A stretch of DNA of 64,000 bases, taken from the NCBI GenBank assembly GCA_963971225.1, contig OZ020269.1, positions 81,010,450 through 81,074,449 of the forward strand. The letters run 5' to 3'. Under the pieces are notes generated by a model, which had not been told where the DNA came from, made no database searches, and saw only the letters and a program-made list of their open reading frames with translations. The position numbers were made by a program, and so were the translations under genes. Position 1 is the stretch's first letter; each line of letters starts with the position of its first letter. This document shows, in pieces, positions 34,664-47,500 of the stretch. The DNA is from Melieria omissa. Taxonomy: Eukaryota > Arthropoda > Insecta > Diptera > Ulidiidae.

Positions 34664-36275
34664 TACAATTATGTTTTAACTAATTTGGTTAATAGCGAAT
34701 GCAACAGCTTACACGTGAATCCAACAGATAAACAAAAACGTTTTAACCAACGTACAGCGTTGCAAGTCCCAAGCGAAATTAACAGGTGGTGTTCCTAGTT
34801 CAGTCATATTTTACGATATAGCGTTAATTATACTACTAAACAAATTTTAACACATTCGAGACCGATTGCACACCGTGTGTGTAAAAGATTTCCGAGGCTA
34901 TAAGACAGTAATGTGCAATTAGCAGTTATTCTGAGTAAACTAGTCGTCGAAATACGATTTTTCTGGAACTAATGAAATCTGTAAAGTACAGGAAAACAAA
35001 ATTTGGCATTGGTTTTACTGTGTACAATACAAAGAAAAAGAAAATTTCACTCCTGGGGACCGTGATCGAAAAAAATCGTCGTCTCGATTGGATTAAGCAA
35101 ATGAAGTTAGATAAGTTATAAACGGTGAGAAACCAAAACTGTAAATTTATATTAAATAAATTAGTAAAATTCCTACTGCTGCGGAACTACTTAATTTAAC
35201 TGAAAATTCCTTACTTTTAGCAATTTCTTCAGTGCCCCTAAGAAAAACTATGTACAGGTAGACTTTGCTTAGCACGGAGATTACGTTCCTAGAAAATACT
35301 GTGTTAAGCGATACAAGGGACCGGTGCAAAAAAGGGGGCTACATTCCATGACGGAATAAAACACCAAATATGCGGTATATACGATCACAACATTTTTTAT
35401 CAGAAGACAGCATGTAACAGCGAATTACCACACAAAAAATGGGAATGCCATGACTTCCATCTTCTTACAGAAAACTGCAGGTGTGTATGACATATATAAG
35501 TTTGAAAGCAAGTGCATGACGAAATAAAGCGAGATTATAAAATTTTCATAGATAATATTCAGAAACATACGTACTTGTTCGAAACATACATATAAATGAT
35601 TAAAGTAAGGTCTTGCACACTTTAAATGTGTCGCAAGGCATTTTTTATACGTATGTGCATATATGCATATGCATGTATATAAAGCAGCGAAACATAACGC
35701 GCAATTATTATTTTTGGTTTCAATATCGTGTCGCAAGAGGTACGAGTTAAGCAAAGTCTACCTGTATATGCCGCTAAACGGTTTTAAATGAACTTACCTT
35801 TTATATTTACTTATTTCAGTCTATGGACGAACATATTACGAAACATTTATTTATTTATATTTCTAGATTTAAAAAACTTAATAAGAGCCCATTGCTCATG
35901 CCAAATTTAAACAAATCAGAGAAGCGAAGATTTCTACTCAGAACATTGACGTTAATTCTACGAAGAAGAGAAGGACAATCTCAGCCGACGCTATTTTGTA
36001 GTTGCATGGCCAGAGACGTGGCGAGTATAATGTCTTATTTGTCTCTGGCGTGGCCTTAAAGAATTATGGAGTCAATGTGGCAATTTTTACTTACAACTTT
36101 TTAGTTTTAGTATATTGGGGTGGCAGGATTGGGTGGCAGGAATGTGTCAACCTAACCTGAAATGCGTTTCTCAAAATAAGCCGCTGTGCAAGGTTAATAC
36201 AAAGTTAATAAAAAAATTTACTTTGGTTAGTAGCTGAAGCTGGTTGCCGGTACGCAAAAATTTCACGAAACTAAG
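34664..36275. other. Head-to-head intergenic region between Pwp2 and Nup37
   Basis: It should hold both promoters and 5' leaders. A pogo-like MITE occupies 35255-35764. No TATA box could be tied to either gene. Confidence 0.5.
35255..35764. mobile_element. pogo/Tc1-like MITE (510 bp)
   Basis: The 17-bp ends CAGGTAGACTTTGCTTA (35255-35271) and the inverse TAAGCAAAGTCTACCTG (35748-35764) are perfect. TA flanks both sides (35253-35254 and 35765-35766). There is no transposase coding. The TA target and CAGG tip suit pogo/Tigger-like elements. Confidence 0.75.
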
Positions 36276-37347
36276 ATGCGGGATGGTGTAGTGCCCACGC
36301 ACGTTCTTAGCTTTACAGAGCAATTGCATTGTTTTGAGTTTTGTAGTAGCGATTTTGCTTCCAACTTGGTGGCGATTGCTACCGACAAGAAAATAATTCT
36401 TCTGCTAATACATTTTCCGGTAAGTTTGGTGGAGCTGGTACGAGGCAATTTTCACTTGAAATGTTTATCTAGGAAGATTCTGGAGGCTTCAATTGGGAAC
36501 GCTTGAAGGATATATACCATGACAGTCGATGCGATTCACTAGCTTTTGCGCCGAACACATCGCTGGTAGTAATGCCGAAGACGGTTACCTTTTGCGTGGC
36601 CAGTTCAGATTTTCGCCTAAGGATATTCCGCACCGACTTGCAGAATTCGGATACCGTCCAAGTATTGCAAGGTATGACAACTAGATATGCCGTTTGAAAT
36701 ATGTATGTCTTGAATTGCATTATTTCTATACTCTAGGCCACAGTAATTACATCAACGAGGTGGCATGGGATAGCAGTGGAGATTGGTTAGCTTCTGTTAG
36801 TGACGATCAGTCCTGCAGGGTTTGGAGCGCCAAGACTTACTTTGAAAGCCCGATAGTTTTCTACCTCTCGTCAGCCGGTATGTCAGTCAAGTGGCATCCG
36901 GAAGAGCCAAATAAGATTCTCGTGGCGGAGAAGAGAGGTGTTATGCACCTATACAATGTACAATCGCAACAGGCAGTCATGTCCGTGGAGGCGCAGAAGT
37001 GTCCGTTGCTTTCTGTTGATTGGTCCCTTCAAAATCGCCTTTGCATAACAGCGCTGGTGGCAGGCGACATACTGACGTGGGATTTGCGCCGTCCCACTCC
37101 AACCGATGTGAAGCAGGCTCACGAAGACGGTGGATACACGGTGCGCATAGCGCCCCATACCGAGTCGGTGGTAGCCAGTATCGGCCGTCCGGATGTCACA
37201 CTCAAAGTCTTCGCAGCCAAGTCTCGTGTACCACTGATAGAGGCACCTCTAAAGCTACGCGGTCACCTAGCTTGGCACCAACGGCTGCCTTATATTGGCG
37301 TCACCTCCGATCGCAAGCTATATTTTTGGAAAGTACAAGTTAAATAA
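36276..37347 (+). CDS. Nup37: Nucleoporin Nup37 homologue
   Basis: Three exons, 36276-36419, 36473-36671 and 36737-37347 (TAA), give 317 residues, close to the Drosophila protein. The start MRDGVVPTHVLSFTEQLHCF is the first ATG of the frame. WD-type repeats include HSNYINEVAWDSSGDWLA followed by SVSDDQSCRVWS, MSVKWHPEEPNKILVAEKRG, and LYFWKVQVK at the C-terminus. Nup37 is a WD-propeller subunit of the Nup107-160 (Y) complex of the nuclear pore. The identification rests on overall similarity of the propeller and its length. Another small WD protein is the alternative. It is divergent from Pwp2 and convergent with CysRS. Confidence 0.82.
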
Positions 37348-37352
37348 AACCA

Positions 37353-37358
37353 AATAAA
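37353..37358 (+). promoter_or_regulatory. Poly(A) signal AATAAA of Nup37
   Basis: AATAAA lies six bases after the stop codon, and an overlapping AATAAA at 37344-37349 includes the stop itself. The 3' UTR must therefore be very short, consistent with the convergent CysRS gene 143 bp away. Confidence 0.5.
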
Positions 37359-37490
37359 ACGACACGTGTCAAATAATAAAGCGCAAATCGATTTAATATT
37401 CTTAAAGAACAAAAGGCATAATGCAATATTCTCATAAATGTGACAGGCAGGCATAAATGAGGCAGTATGAATAACTGCATCGAACCATAT

Positions 37491-40400
37491 TTAGGCACCA
37501 TTGGTAGCAGCCAGGTACTCTTTGTAACGCTGTTCCTGCTGTTGTTGGAGTTTTGCGAGCTTCTTTAGCTGTCCCTTGCTAATTTCTTTGCCTTCCTTGT
37601 CATGAGTGGGGAGGCCCTGGAAATAACAACGTTATTTTATATCAACTATTTTATATAACTTTCTGAGTGATCATTTCGTACGAAGTATTTTAATTTTAAA
37701 AAAGAACTGAAATACAGTGGCACATTTATTAGTAAACTTGAACAAACATTCGCTATCACTAAACTAATTCAATATCAGAGCGTAAAAAAACGACGTAGAA
37801 GAAATGATCAACTTCCTGCGTATTTACCATACTTACGTTCTCGTCAAATGCGGAATACTTGTCTGATTCGTTAAGGAACATGTTTTTGGGATCAACTTTC
37901 CTCTGTGCTTCTTTTGCAGCTATCAATTCGGCAGCTGCCAACCGCTTGCGCTCCTTTTCAGCTAGTCGTTCTGTTTCGGCAGCCTTTTTTATCTCACGTT
38001 CTTTCAGTAACACGTCGCGATCCATTAACTTTACAGCAAATTCAGCGCCATCCTTATCTTCCAGTCGCACACCCAAATTTGGCAGCACGTCATCCCGCAA
38101 AACATCGCATAACTCTAATATGTTGGTGGCTTTAGAGCGTTTCGCTTGTTCCCGCACCTGATTTCTAAATTCCGCCACAGCGGTAACGTACGGCATGACT
38201 GTGGACTCCACACCCGCTAGTTCCTGCTCTGCTTTACCCACTGGAAACCCTATACCACCGCGGGGTCCGTGGATTGCACCGAAAATGTGCAGCAGATCTG
38301 TGATGTACGTGGCTATTCTACGCAGTAGCAGTCCATTCACTTTAGCCTTGTTGTCCCGTATGTAAATGTTGGCAGTAGAAACCAACTCGCGCAACGCATC
38401 CAGAGCAGAGCGTGTGTCAATGTTATCTGTAGAGAAATGAAAAGAAGAAATGATCTCGGAACAGTTCGAACATTTCATAGTGTTGTTTACCACATAGCGA
38501 TCGGTGCACCAACTCCCGTGTTGCATTGTACTTTTGCTGCAATATTGCCTCCGGGCTGTCCCACACTCCAAACTGGCAACGCGGCTTTTCAGTCAACATG
38601 TGTCGCGTTAGATCCTTCACGTTCAGAAAAAACTCCTGTAGTTTAATAAAGCGTCCAATGAGTTACTTGTTTTTCAATTGTTGTGAAAACATTTCTTACG
38701 CACGTTTAAGAAGCGCTCGTATTGACAGGCCATTTCCATTGTGTTATTCGAATAGTCGAGCGTATCCCTCCAGGAATGTAGTAGGAAGGCGAGGCGCAGC
38801 TGGCAGGACGTGTATTTTCGCAGCGCCTCTTGGATCGTTATGAAGTTTTTTAGAGACTTGGACATCTTGCAGCCGGCAATAGTTAAGTGCCCGGTATGGA
38901 GAAAATACTTTACCCATTCCGACCGGTCGAAAGCGGCCTCTGACTGTGCCAACTCATTATCGTGATGCGGGAACTTCAAGTCGACACCGCCTGTGTGTAT
39001 ATCGAATTGTGGTCCGAATATGTCCGATGCCATCGCCGAGCACTCTATGTGCCAGCCAGGACGCCCGGCACCCCAGGGACTCATCCATGAAGGCTCGCCG
39101 GCTTTACTGGTTTTCCACAACGCAAAGTCATTAGGCGACCGTTTCTCCGAAAGGCGGTCTTCGGCCACCGACAAATCACCCTCACCTTCCTGCAATGACT
39201 TCGTATCACCGTAGGCCTCCGGCACCAACTTAGCGTAATGATGTTTATCACGCTGGTCAAAACCGTTCACATCAAAGTACACGGATCCATTGGTTACATA
39301 AGCCAGTCCATTATCAATAATTCGCTTAATGAACTCGATAATTTGCGGCACATATTCGGAAACTCGCGTTAGCACATCCGGCGGTAATATCTGTAATCAT
39401 TAGTGTTGTAAAATGCACATGGCAAACACTAGGCAGTGCATTACTTACGTTTAAGGCTTTCATATCGATATGAAACTGATCCTCCCAATAACTTGGCAAT
39501 GATTCAAATATTGAGTTTTCAGTCACATCAGCTCCTTCTTTGTGATCAATCCACTCCGCTATTGGGTCCTTCGCTTCCACCAAATACGCCTTTCGTGCCT
39601 CTGTTATCTTTTCTACATCGCCGCTCGCAACAGCCGAGGTCAACGCCTCCATTGTATCGTTCATGCGCCCAAGCAGTCCCTGTAACATTACCTTTTTGTT
39701 GGGATCAGTGTTCTTGTTGCAAACAGAGTTTAACTCTGCCAGCACTTCCTTTTGATCTGATAACAATTTATCTAACGGCGCCGCCGTAGCCGTTCCTACA
39801 TATCGCTCATACAGATAGTTTTGGCGTGCTCTCTTTATGATCTTATCGTCAATGTCGGTGATGTTCATAACGTACAGAATGTTGTAGCCAAAGTATTCGG
39901 AGAGCACTCGTCGCATGATATCGAAGGAAATGTAAGATCTGCACATATGACAACATGCAAGGTAGCAAATTCATTGTGTATTAGAGATTAAATAATATAT
40001 ATATACACTTAATTGGTAATTTGCTGGACAAACGAAATTTTAAACCATGATAGAAAATGCAACAAGATAAAATATACTCTTCGCGACAAAGTTTTAACTT
40101 ATATAATTTAACTTATTTAACAATAAATTTGAAGGATAATATAACAAAATAATATTTGTACTATAAGAGGAATCTTGCAAGTAAGCAATTATTTATACAA
40201 AAAAATTGTGTCAGTAGCACAACGTTTCTTAATGACATGTTGGGAGTAGTAAGACTCCGCTGATCCTTCTTTAAATAGTGGTGGAAGTGGATTTGTAAAT
40301 TCAAACTACAAATTGGGGTTTACTCAAGAGAAATTGTTTGGAAATATTGTATGTTTTATATGTTGCATTCACATCGAAAACTATTAATATTTATTACTTT

Positions 40401-40800
40401 TCCCTGAGGTACTGCACATACATACATACATGTACAGAAATGCGACAAAAGTTCGATTATGACTCAAAAGCCGAGCTTTTCGCAACCATCCGTATTGGAC
40501 ATGAGAATACGCATAATTGGATCTCGCGATTCTGGACTGCGAGTTGTGGGCTTGTTCATAAACTCTTTCGAAGCTCGTCGAAGAGCTATCTTTCGTGGAC
40601 GTGGCTTTGCACAATTACCTGGCGTGCCCCATATGAGATGCATCGTACACGGTGGGTCCGCAGCTGTACCAAGTCACATTGGAACCTCCATCTAATGGCA
40701 CAAATTCCTCTTTTTGCCGCGTCAGGCTGTTGTACAGACGTAATTTTGGCCGATCTGCAGCTTTCGGCGGTTTCCATGCTGGTTGCACTCTTTTTGACAT
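37491..40800 (-). CDS. CysRS: Cysteinyl-tRNA synthetase, cytosolic
   Basis: Six exons (minus), 40800-40619, 39938-39449, 39390-38704, 38635-38491, 38426-37837 and 37616-37491, give 739 residues. The enzyme is a class I synthetase that joins cysteine to tRNA-Cys with ATP. Visible motifs are [18 protein letters not shown] (zinc Cys and HIGH-type box HMGH, about residues 45-60), [38 protein letters not shown] and the KMSKS loop ([10 protein letters not shown]). A charged C-terminal extension ([20 protein letters not shown]) is typical of the animal cytosolic form. MSKRVQPAW is preferred as start. An in-frame ATG five codons upstream (MFYCN, 40815) is possible. The exon 3 donor is read as GTGCGT at 38703-38698 because it keeps phase and gives [11 protein letters not shown]. 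The gene is tail to tail with Nup37. Confidence 0.96.
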
Positions 40801-41148
40801 ATTACAATAAAACACTTATTACAGCAGCCGAAAATCAGAATGCTCAGAAAATGGATTTAAACACGTCGAATCAATGCCGAAACTCAGCTGTTACTTCCAA
40901 TCGGAGTATTCACAATAAGAATATACAGGTAAGAGTGACCATATCTTTTTATTGTATAAAAAGAGTTGCTACCCAATGCCAAATGCTCTTAAAATATTGA
41001 ATATTTTACCCTTTCGCAACAGATTTTAATTGAAGAATGTTAACACCCTAATACTGCACTTACACTGTATCAAAGTGTTTTCATTGTTCAGTTAAATATT
41101 CCCTTGGCAGCTAATGTCAAATGCTTAATGCTCATGTCCGCTTGCCAC
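40801..41148. other. 5' flank of CysRS
   Basis: It presumably holds the CysRS promoter. A plus-strand frame here (40338-41000) is mostly antisense to CysRS exon 1 and is not called. Confidence 0.45.
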
Positions 41149-41776
41149 CAGTGTTGCCGTTTTGGTCCAATTGGACCAAAATTGGTAGCTTCGTTTCCTA
41201 AATTAAGGCTTTGGTAGGTTGGTTGGTTTGTTGTGATTTTCAAGGAATTTTGGTAGGCAACACACTGCATTAATATATATTCTATTAATTTTTTATGATT
41301 TTAAAATCTCTGCTTTCGATATGCATTTATGTGCCAACCCAGTATTTGAGGAAGGATGTGAAAAAGAAAAAAGCAAAATGTCAGAAAAAGCCATTTACAC
41401 GAAGGCTTTTCCCCCTGCATTTTTTTCCAATGCTCTTTTGAAGTTGCTGCGTAAATCTTCATGCATTTACATGAAGACTTTTTACTTGCAACTTTGCTTG
41501 ACTTTTTTTTGACGCCAAAATTCATTCACATTTTCGCGTAGTTTTTGATATTCTCATTATTAAAACAAGGTTTAAACAAAGAAGAAATTATTGAAAATTA
41601 GCGCTTTTATTCATTCTGTAAAAAAGGTCCTGTGCAAGAATGGATATGTAATTTATTTGCAAAAGTTTTTATGAAGAAAATATTAATTTTTATTAAATTT
41701 TAAATTTATTTGGGTAGGCTGAGATTGATTTTGGACCAATTTTGGTAGGAGAAAAAAATTCTTAGTGGCAACACTG
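41149..41776. mobile_element. hAT-type MITE with perfect 8-bp target-site duplication (628 bp)
   Basis: CTTGCCAC at 41141-41148 is repeated exactly at 41777-41784. Between them the ends CAGTGTTGCC (41149-41158) and GGCAACACTG (41767-41776) are inverted. Both subterminal regions contain a GGACCAA…TTGGTAGG motif. The interior at about 41334-41600 is related to the MITE at 53031-53520, so another element seems to be nested here. Eight-bp duplications are the hAT signature. Confidence 0.8.
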
Positions 41777-41792
41777 CTTGCCACAGCTCACA

Positions 41793-43035
41793 TTAGGGCT
41801 GCGACATCGACATCGATGTTTTATAAACATCGATGTTTAGCATCAACATTTCGACGTTTTGAACATCGATGTTTGCAACCCGATGTTTCTGCAACATCGA
41901 TGTTTTGGTTCCATGTTTTGTGTCGATGTTGCAATTTAGTAATTTATTTTTTTCACGTAAGGTAATATTTTGGTTCAGACTTTTTACATGCGAAGATTCT
42001 CACAATAAGTAAAAAAAAGCACCTCTGCATATAAATTGAATAGCCATGTCATAGTTCCGGCCAAGGCACATTTAATAAGGTAGTGGTGGCAACACAGCTG
42101 CTTAAACTTTTTTCTTCTGATTTTCTTTTGATTTCTTCTGATTCTCTTTTGGCTTTTCGCGAATGGGCATCCTCATTGTCAAAAATTGGTAAAATTGTTT
42201 TTGTGTTGCTTGTCTTTTGATTTGATTTTGACAAGCAGGATGCCCAAAAGCACTAACAAAATACATGGGAATCGTAGTGCCATCACCTTATTAATACACC
42301 TTGGTTCCGGCGAAAGTACACGGCGACGAGCGGCAAAAAAACTGCCACAAACTGTTAACCCTTTCGCTATTTTGTTGCCATATGGCAACATGCTACTTTG
42401 TGGGCGTCCGAACACTCTGTGATATCAAAATTACATTTTTGTTGGTCCTTAGAATACTTAGTTTGAAAATGAAAAAGAAGCAGAAAAATTAAATAACTTT
42501 TTAATTTGACGTTTCGATTTAGATAATTTTTTGTTTCATTTTTGCTGAAGTAAATAAAGATATATTAACATTTTTGTTATGCGTAAAAGGTTTTGTGTTT
42601 AAGTAATTATTGCAGCCACAACGAAAAACACCCAACTCATAGAAAAACACTCTTAAATACAGGGTCCGAGTATAAAAATTAAAAAATTTCTTATGGAATG
42701 TTGCTAATTTAACCACATAGAAGCCTGAAACGTAAAATTTAAAATTTTAACTTTCCCCAATAAAAATATGTAGCGAAAGGGTTAATTTTTGGAAATTAAA
42801 GTAATGTTAATGTGAATTCACACTCTTTTTCATCATAGTTTTGTAGCATTCATTTTATGTAAAAAAATTTTGCATATGTATGTATTTAAATGTTTGATTT
42901 GTAGATTAAATCAATACTCAAGTGGTGATGTGAACGGAACAAAACTTGTATTGGATTTTATTTAATATGATAAAAAAAATAATGAAAACATTTCCATTAA
43001 AAACAAAAAACATCGATGTTTTGAACATCGATAAT
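41793..43035. repeat. ACATCGATGTT-rich element (hAT-like subterminal repeats?)
   Basis: Between 41808 and 41940 the palindrome ACATCGATGTT and variants occur at least five times. Two more lie at 43010-43032. The left edge TTAGGGCTGCGACATCGACA (41793-41812) resembles a hAT tip. No matching inverted tip was found on the right, so the boundary is uncertain. A TTAA MITE (42359-42781) is inserted in the middle. Confidence 0.5.
42359..42781. mobile_element. TTAA-flanked MITE, family CCCTTTCG (423 bp)
   Basis: TTAA at 42355-42358 and 42782-42785 flank the ends CCCTTTCGCTA and TAGCGAAAGGG. The palindrome TTGCCATATGGCAA lies just inside the left end. A second family member is at 51233-52939. There is no coding capacity. 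Confidence 0.75.
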
Positions 43036-44549
43036 TATAATACTGCATTTGTATAAAATTGGCCAACTGCTATGGCACAAAACACAACTTGCCTTTGACA
43101 TTTTTCAAATTACCGACGTTGAAATATAAACAGTTGACATAACATCAATTTACCATGCTACTTGATTTTACTTGCAAGGAGTTCCAAAACCTACACATTT
43201 TTAAATCAACATTGTTTTCCCTCAGTTTTCCCTAACATTTCTATAAGGCAGTGAGAAATGTCAACGATTTTGAAAACTGTCAGTTAAGACACCACCTTGT
43301 ATAATTTCAAATTGGTCATGTTTAATCGCATCGAAAATTTACATTTTTATAGAAAAATGCATGATTTGGCTTCACATTTCAGGATTTTTACTGAAATCAC
43401 CAATTTGTGCACTGTAAATACAGTATAACTGACCACGAGCTAAAGTAAAACCAAATATTTTTCTTTAGGATAATTTGAAGCTTTTCAATATACTAACAAG
43501 TATAATTTTTGTTAGTTCTTGACTAAATCTTTATTAAAAAAAAATTAAATTACAAAAAAAGAAATCAAACAAATCGGTTAGTGTATATGATTTTGAGTTC
43601 AGTTCGAATTTTGTGCAAAAACTGGATTTACTGAATTTATATGTGAAGAAAAAATGTTGTATACATATTTTTTAGCCTCAATAATGAAAACCACTTGGTT
43701 GACAGTTGTAAATGTGTGCTTTTAAAAAATAAAGTTTGACGAAAAAGGAATCTTCTCCATTATTCCCATTCGAATTCTTCTTAGTATGCTTTGTATTCAT
43801 TCACCTGTTTTAGCGAAGCTAAAAACGGTTAATATGAAGATGACGAACACTTATTTCTTTGAGTAGCAATTGTCAATGTGTCAATTTATTTGGGTCAGTT
43901 CGATTAACCTTTATTTTTGTTGTCGTTAAATTTAAAATTTACTTTCAGTACTCCAGAAATGTATATTTTCGTAATGTATTTTATGTTAGAAAAACATAGG
44001 AACTGCATTGCCGTGCATTGTTTTACAGAGACAGCACGTTTTCCTAGCATGTAGATTCGTTTTTGGTGTCGGTTTTGGTGCAGAACGTATTTTCAAACAA
44101 CAATTTATTTTGAAATTTTTTCATACAGCACAGACGGGTTATGAATTGTGACATTTGTCAGCAAAATGACAATAACTGTCAGAAAATAAGTGTACCATGA
44201 AGAGAGAGTTCCTGCTATCTGGCACACTTTATTAATTTTACTATGGTATGAAGTATTCTTCTTTCTCTTCTATAAAAGTCCTTTTTGTGAATTGAATAAC
44301 ATAATAACACAGTCTCATGTTATGTGGGAATTTTTCATAAAAACATAGATGAAGAGGTGTTTTGATTTTCAGACCTAAACTCTGGTAGCACTGGTTTCAA
44401 CTGATTGTGAAATATTTAATCGGCTGTGGCGCAGTTACAAAATTCACTTCGGTTAGAACCAGCGAAAAGTCGAAACACTGAAATTCTGGAAGATTTAAGG
44501 GATTGGTGGTCTAATAAATATTGCGTATTTAACGAGTAATTCTTGAACA
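43036..44549. other. 5' flank of the DUF4728-type gene
   Basis: AT-rich sequence with no supported gene. It probably includes the promoter and leader of the gene starting at 44550, but no element was identified. Confidence 0.45.
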
Positions 44550-47500
44550 ATGTTGAACAGATTCCTTTGCTTTCGCCTACAAACGGCAGCAGTCGTTATT
44601 GGTTGGTTGGGAGCCATTGTTTCCTTCCTGGCCATTGTAGTCTTTGGATTTTGTCTGGGCTACTTGGATGATATCGTAAGGGCTATAATTGACAACGCTG
44701 GAAAAGATAACAACGAAGCTGATCTACGAAAATGTGAGATTGTACACAGGTTTTTGATGCGTGATCGTTATTTAATTTAATTTTTTCCTTACAGTGCTCA
44801 CCATTGTTTTTGTCGCATATCTGGTGACTAATGCAATAAATCTTGTTGCTTCTACACTGCTGGTATTGGGCGCTGTTAAGGTAGGGAAACCCTATACAGT
44901 AATATAAATTCCCGTACAGGCGTTTTTATCGGTTCTCGGAATTTCTTTCAAATGTTTTTTTTTGCTGAAGTTGCTCATTCAGCTTGCCACTGCTGGGGGA
45001 GGGGTAAGATAAGTATTTCCTGCTTGTAAATCCTAGTGGTTACACAAATAGTTTATGTTGACTGTCGACGTTTACATTTAATTGTAATTCTGTACCGGCG
45101 AACCCGGCGGAAGTCGACTTAAGACATCATCGAGTTGAGGGTGCTAGCAATTTTCTTTAAAGCGTTTAGTAGTACTTATGGGCTTAAGGGATTCCTGTTT
45201 AGGAATAAGCAGGAATCTTACATATAAACTTAAGGAAATAAGCTTTTTATGCGGTTTTACTGGTTTTGTATGCGGGTTTTCTATAACACCTCCCTTATTT
45301 AGATTAGATTAAATTAAGAAAGTGTTAACTGCACTGAGACCAGAGATGATGCATTGTGCCCCAAACATGTGTTTTCTCAATCTGCAGTGCCCGGTGACCA
45401 GTCTAAACTGGTTTTTTCCCAGTCTGAGGCATTCTTCACTCCATTTAAAGTTATAACCCATAAGTCTTATTGACTCTGCTAGAGTGATTTTGCCCAGCCC
45501 AATGAAAGGTTCTAGTCCAAGGCGGATCGCGGCTGCTCCAGTTCTAGCAAGACTATCCGCCTTCTCGTTTCCATCAATTCCTGTGACCTAGATAATTGTA
45601 ACCTGGTAGTGTATGCCCAGTTTGTTCAATGCTTCGATGCATTCCAGCACCAACCCTGACGTTATCTCAGAGAATTTCTCTGAGATTAGTTCTTTGTGGC
45701 TGCTTGCCTGTCTAAACATCTATCTCCTGTCCCTTGTACATACGCTCGAGGTTAATTTGCGCACAGAACCTGATTGGCATATAATTCCGCTTGAAATATG
45801 CTGGGTGTTTTCCCCATGGGTTCATAGTGCTTGAAGCGAAGTCCAAATACCCCCGCTCCTCTTCCCTCGGGCGTTTTGGAGTCGTCTATGAACCACTTCC
45901 CAGTTTCATCTTCTTTATTGCTCATATCAACTACGAAGTTTTTCTCGTAGCTATATGTTTTTGTTATTGTATTCCCTTACTTACTTATTTTATGCGGTTT
46001 CACATTTTTATGCGGATTGCTTTGCATTTTTTGATATTTTCGTAGCACTTCCGTGCTTTAAACCAATTCCCTTTCTGAAAATGAATGCGATTCAACAAGG
46101 GCCTCATAAAGCAATTTAACTTGAACATTGTTTTTTTCATAATGATTCAGATGATGAACGATCGGAAAAATTCAACGTGATTTGCCAAAACCAACCGAAT
46201 TTTTTCGTAACTTATAGAAAGGTGCAAAATAAAGGAACACCTAAAATTTAATGACTGACTACTTTAAGAAGTAAAATGCCATTTTTAATATTCTTATTGG
46301 CTCTGATCTCTTTTCTTAATTGAATGAAACTTATACGATGTTTTGTTCCTTTATTTTAATTTGAGTATGATATATACATACATACATGTATGTATGTATG
46401 TATTTTTTAATAAATTTTAAAAGAAAAAAATTTGTCTATGGAAATTTTTATGCGCGGATTTCATTTTGTAGAGGAATTCTTTGTGGTGGCACCTTACCTC
46501 CCATAGCTTTTTTGCGCAAAACTCGTTAGAAAATTAACGTATCGCCAAATTTAATATACCGTTGGAAAGAGGGTTTAAAGAGCTATGATCCAAGGTAACA
46601 CTTCATTTGAATTTTTCGTAAATACGAATTTTAAGTCAATTTCCCAAAGTGTTCAAAATCGACACCCTAAAATTGTTTAATGTAAAGTGCCACCCCCTGC
46701 TTCTCATACGCGCTGGCTTCTCATACCAAAGGCTCCAGGTTCGATTCCTGGCTCGGGCTGGTGAACAACTCATCTACTTCTATCGCTATCCACATGAAGG
46801 GAATGAGAATTACAAGAATCGCACAAGTGCGCTCTTGGCAGGCAATGGCAAAACCTCCAAGTGTGAACGAAAAACTGCCAATCGCCGTTCGGATTCGGCG
46901 TTAAACTGTAGGTCCCCCCCCTTTCCCCATCCGCTTGAAATGAGTGCTGTAACATATGTTGGCAAAACAGTGTTGCATACACAGTTCAAAAACGGGTGAA
47001 ATATGTGGTATCACAATGGGCCTTTCAGGCCTCCGAGTGTGTCTCTTATAGAGGCAGCCACCGCAACCTAACCTAACCTACAACAAAACTGAACTAATTT
47101 ATTGCTCATGATAGGATTAGAGAAAAATTGACTATGAAGTTCTTAGTAAGAACACTTTAAATTCATTGTAATGACGATTCCGAGCAATAAAAAGTCATTT
47201 TACCGATATAGGACCACAAAACAATGAAAAAGGGGGGTGGCACCTTAGAAAGAAAAAAAGGTGGCACCTTACATTTTTATGCCATTTTGGAAATCATTGT
47301 ATAAATTTGTTCCTTTTACGATATCGGATATCATTTCGGATTATGAAAAACGATTAAAAATTAAATCCAACACTGATATTTACCTTGGTTTTTTATAAGT
47401 TTTTGGTTACTTTTTCACCGCAAGAAAAACCTTCTGTTTTCATTTTTATGTTTTTTCTTAACCAAATTTGACACTTTTATTTACCTAGACCACGTTATTG

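Noticed and set aside
40338..41000. 220-codon plus-strand frame
   Set aside because: Largely antisense to CysRS exon 1, with no domain-like sequence; a shadow frame.
46734..46760. Possible genuine tRNA gene (perfect box B)
   Set aside because: No complete cloverleaf with acceptor stem; the sequence continues as a SINE body.
46470..47300. Repeated GGTGGCACCTTAC motifs around the SINE
   Set aside because: Three scattered copies without clear ends; may be one old repeat interrupted by the SINE, but boundaries cannot be set.
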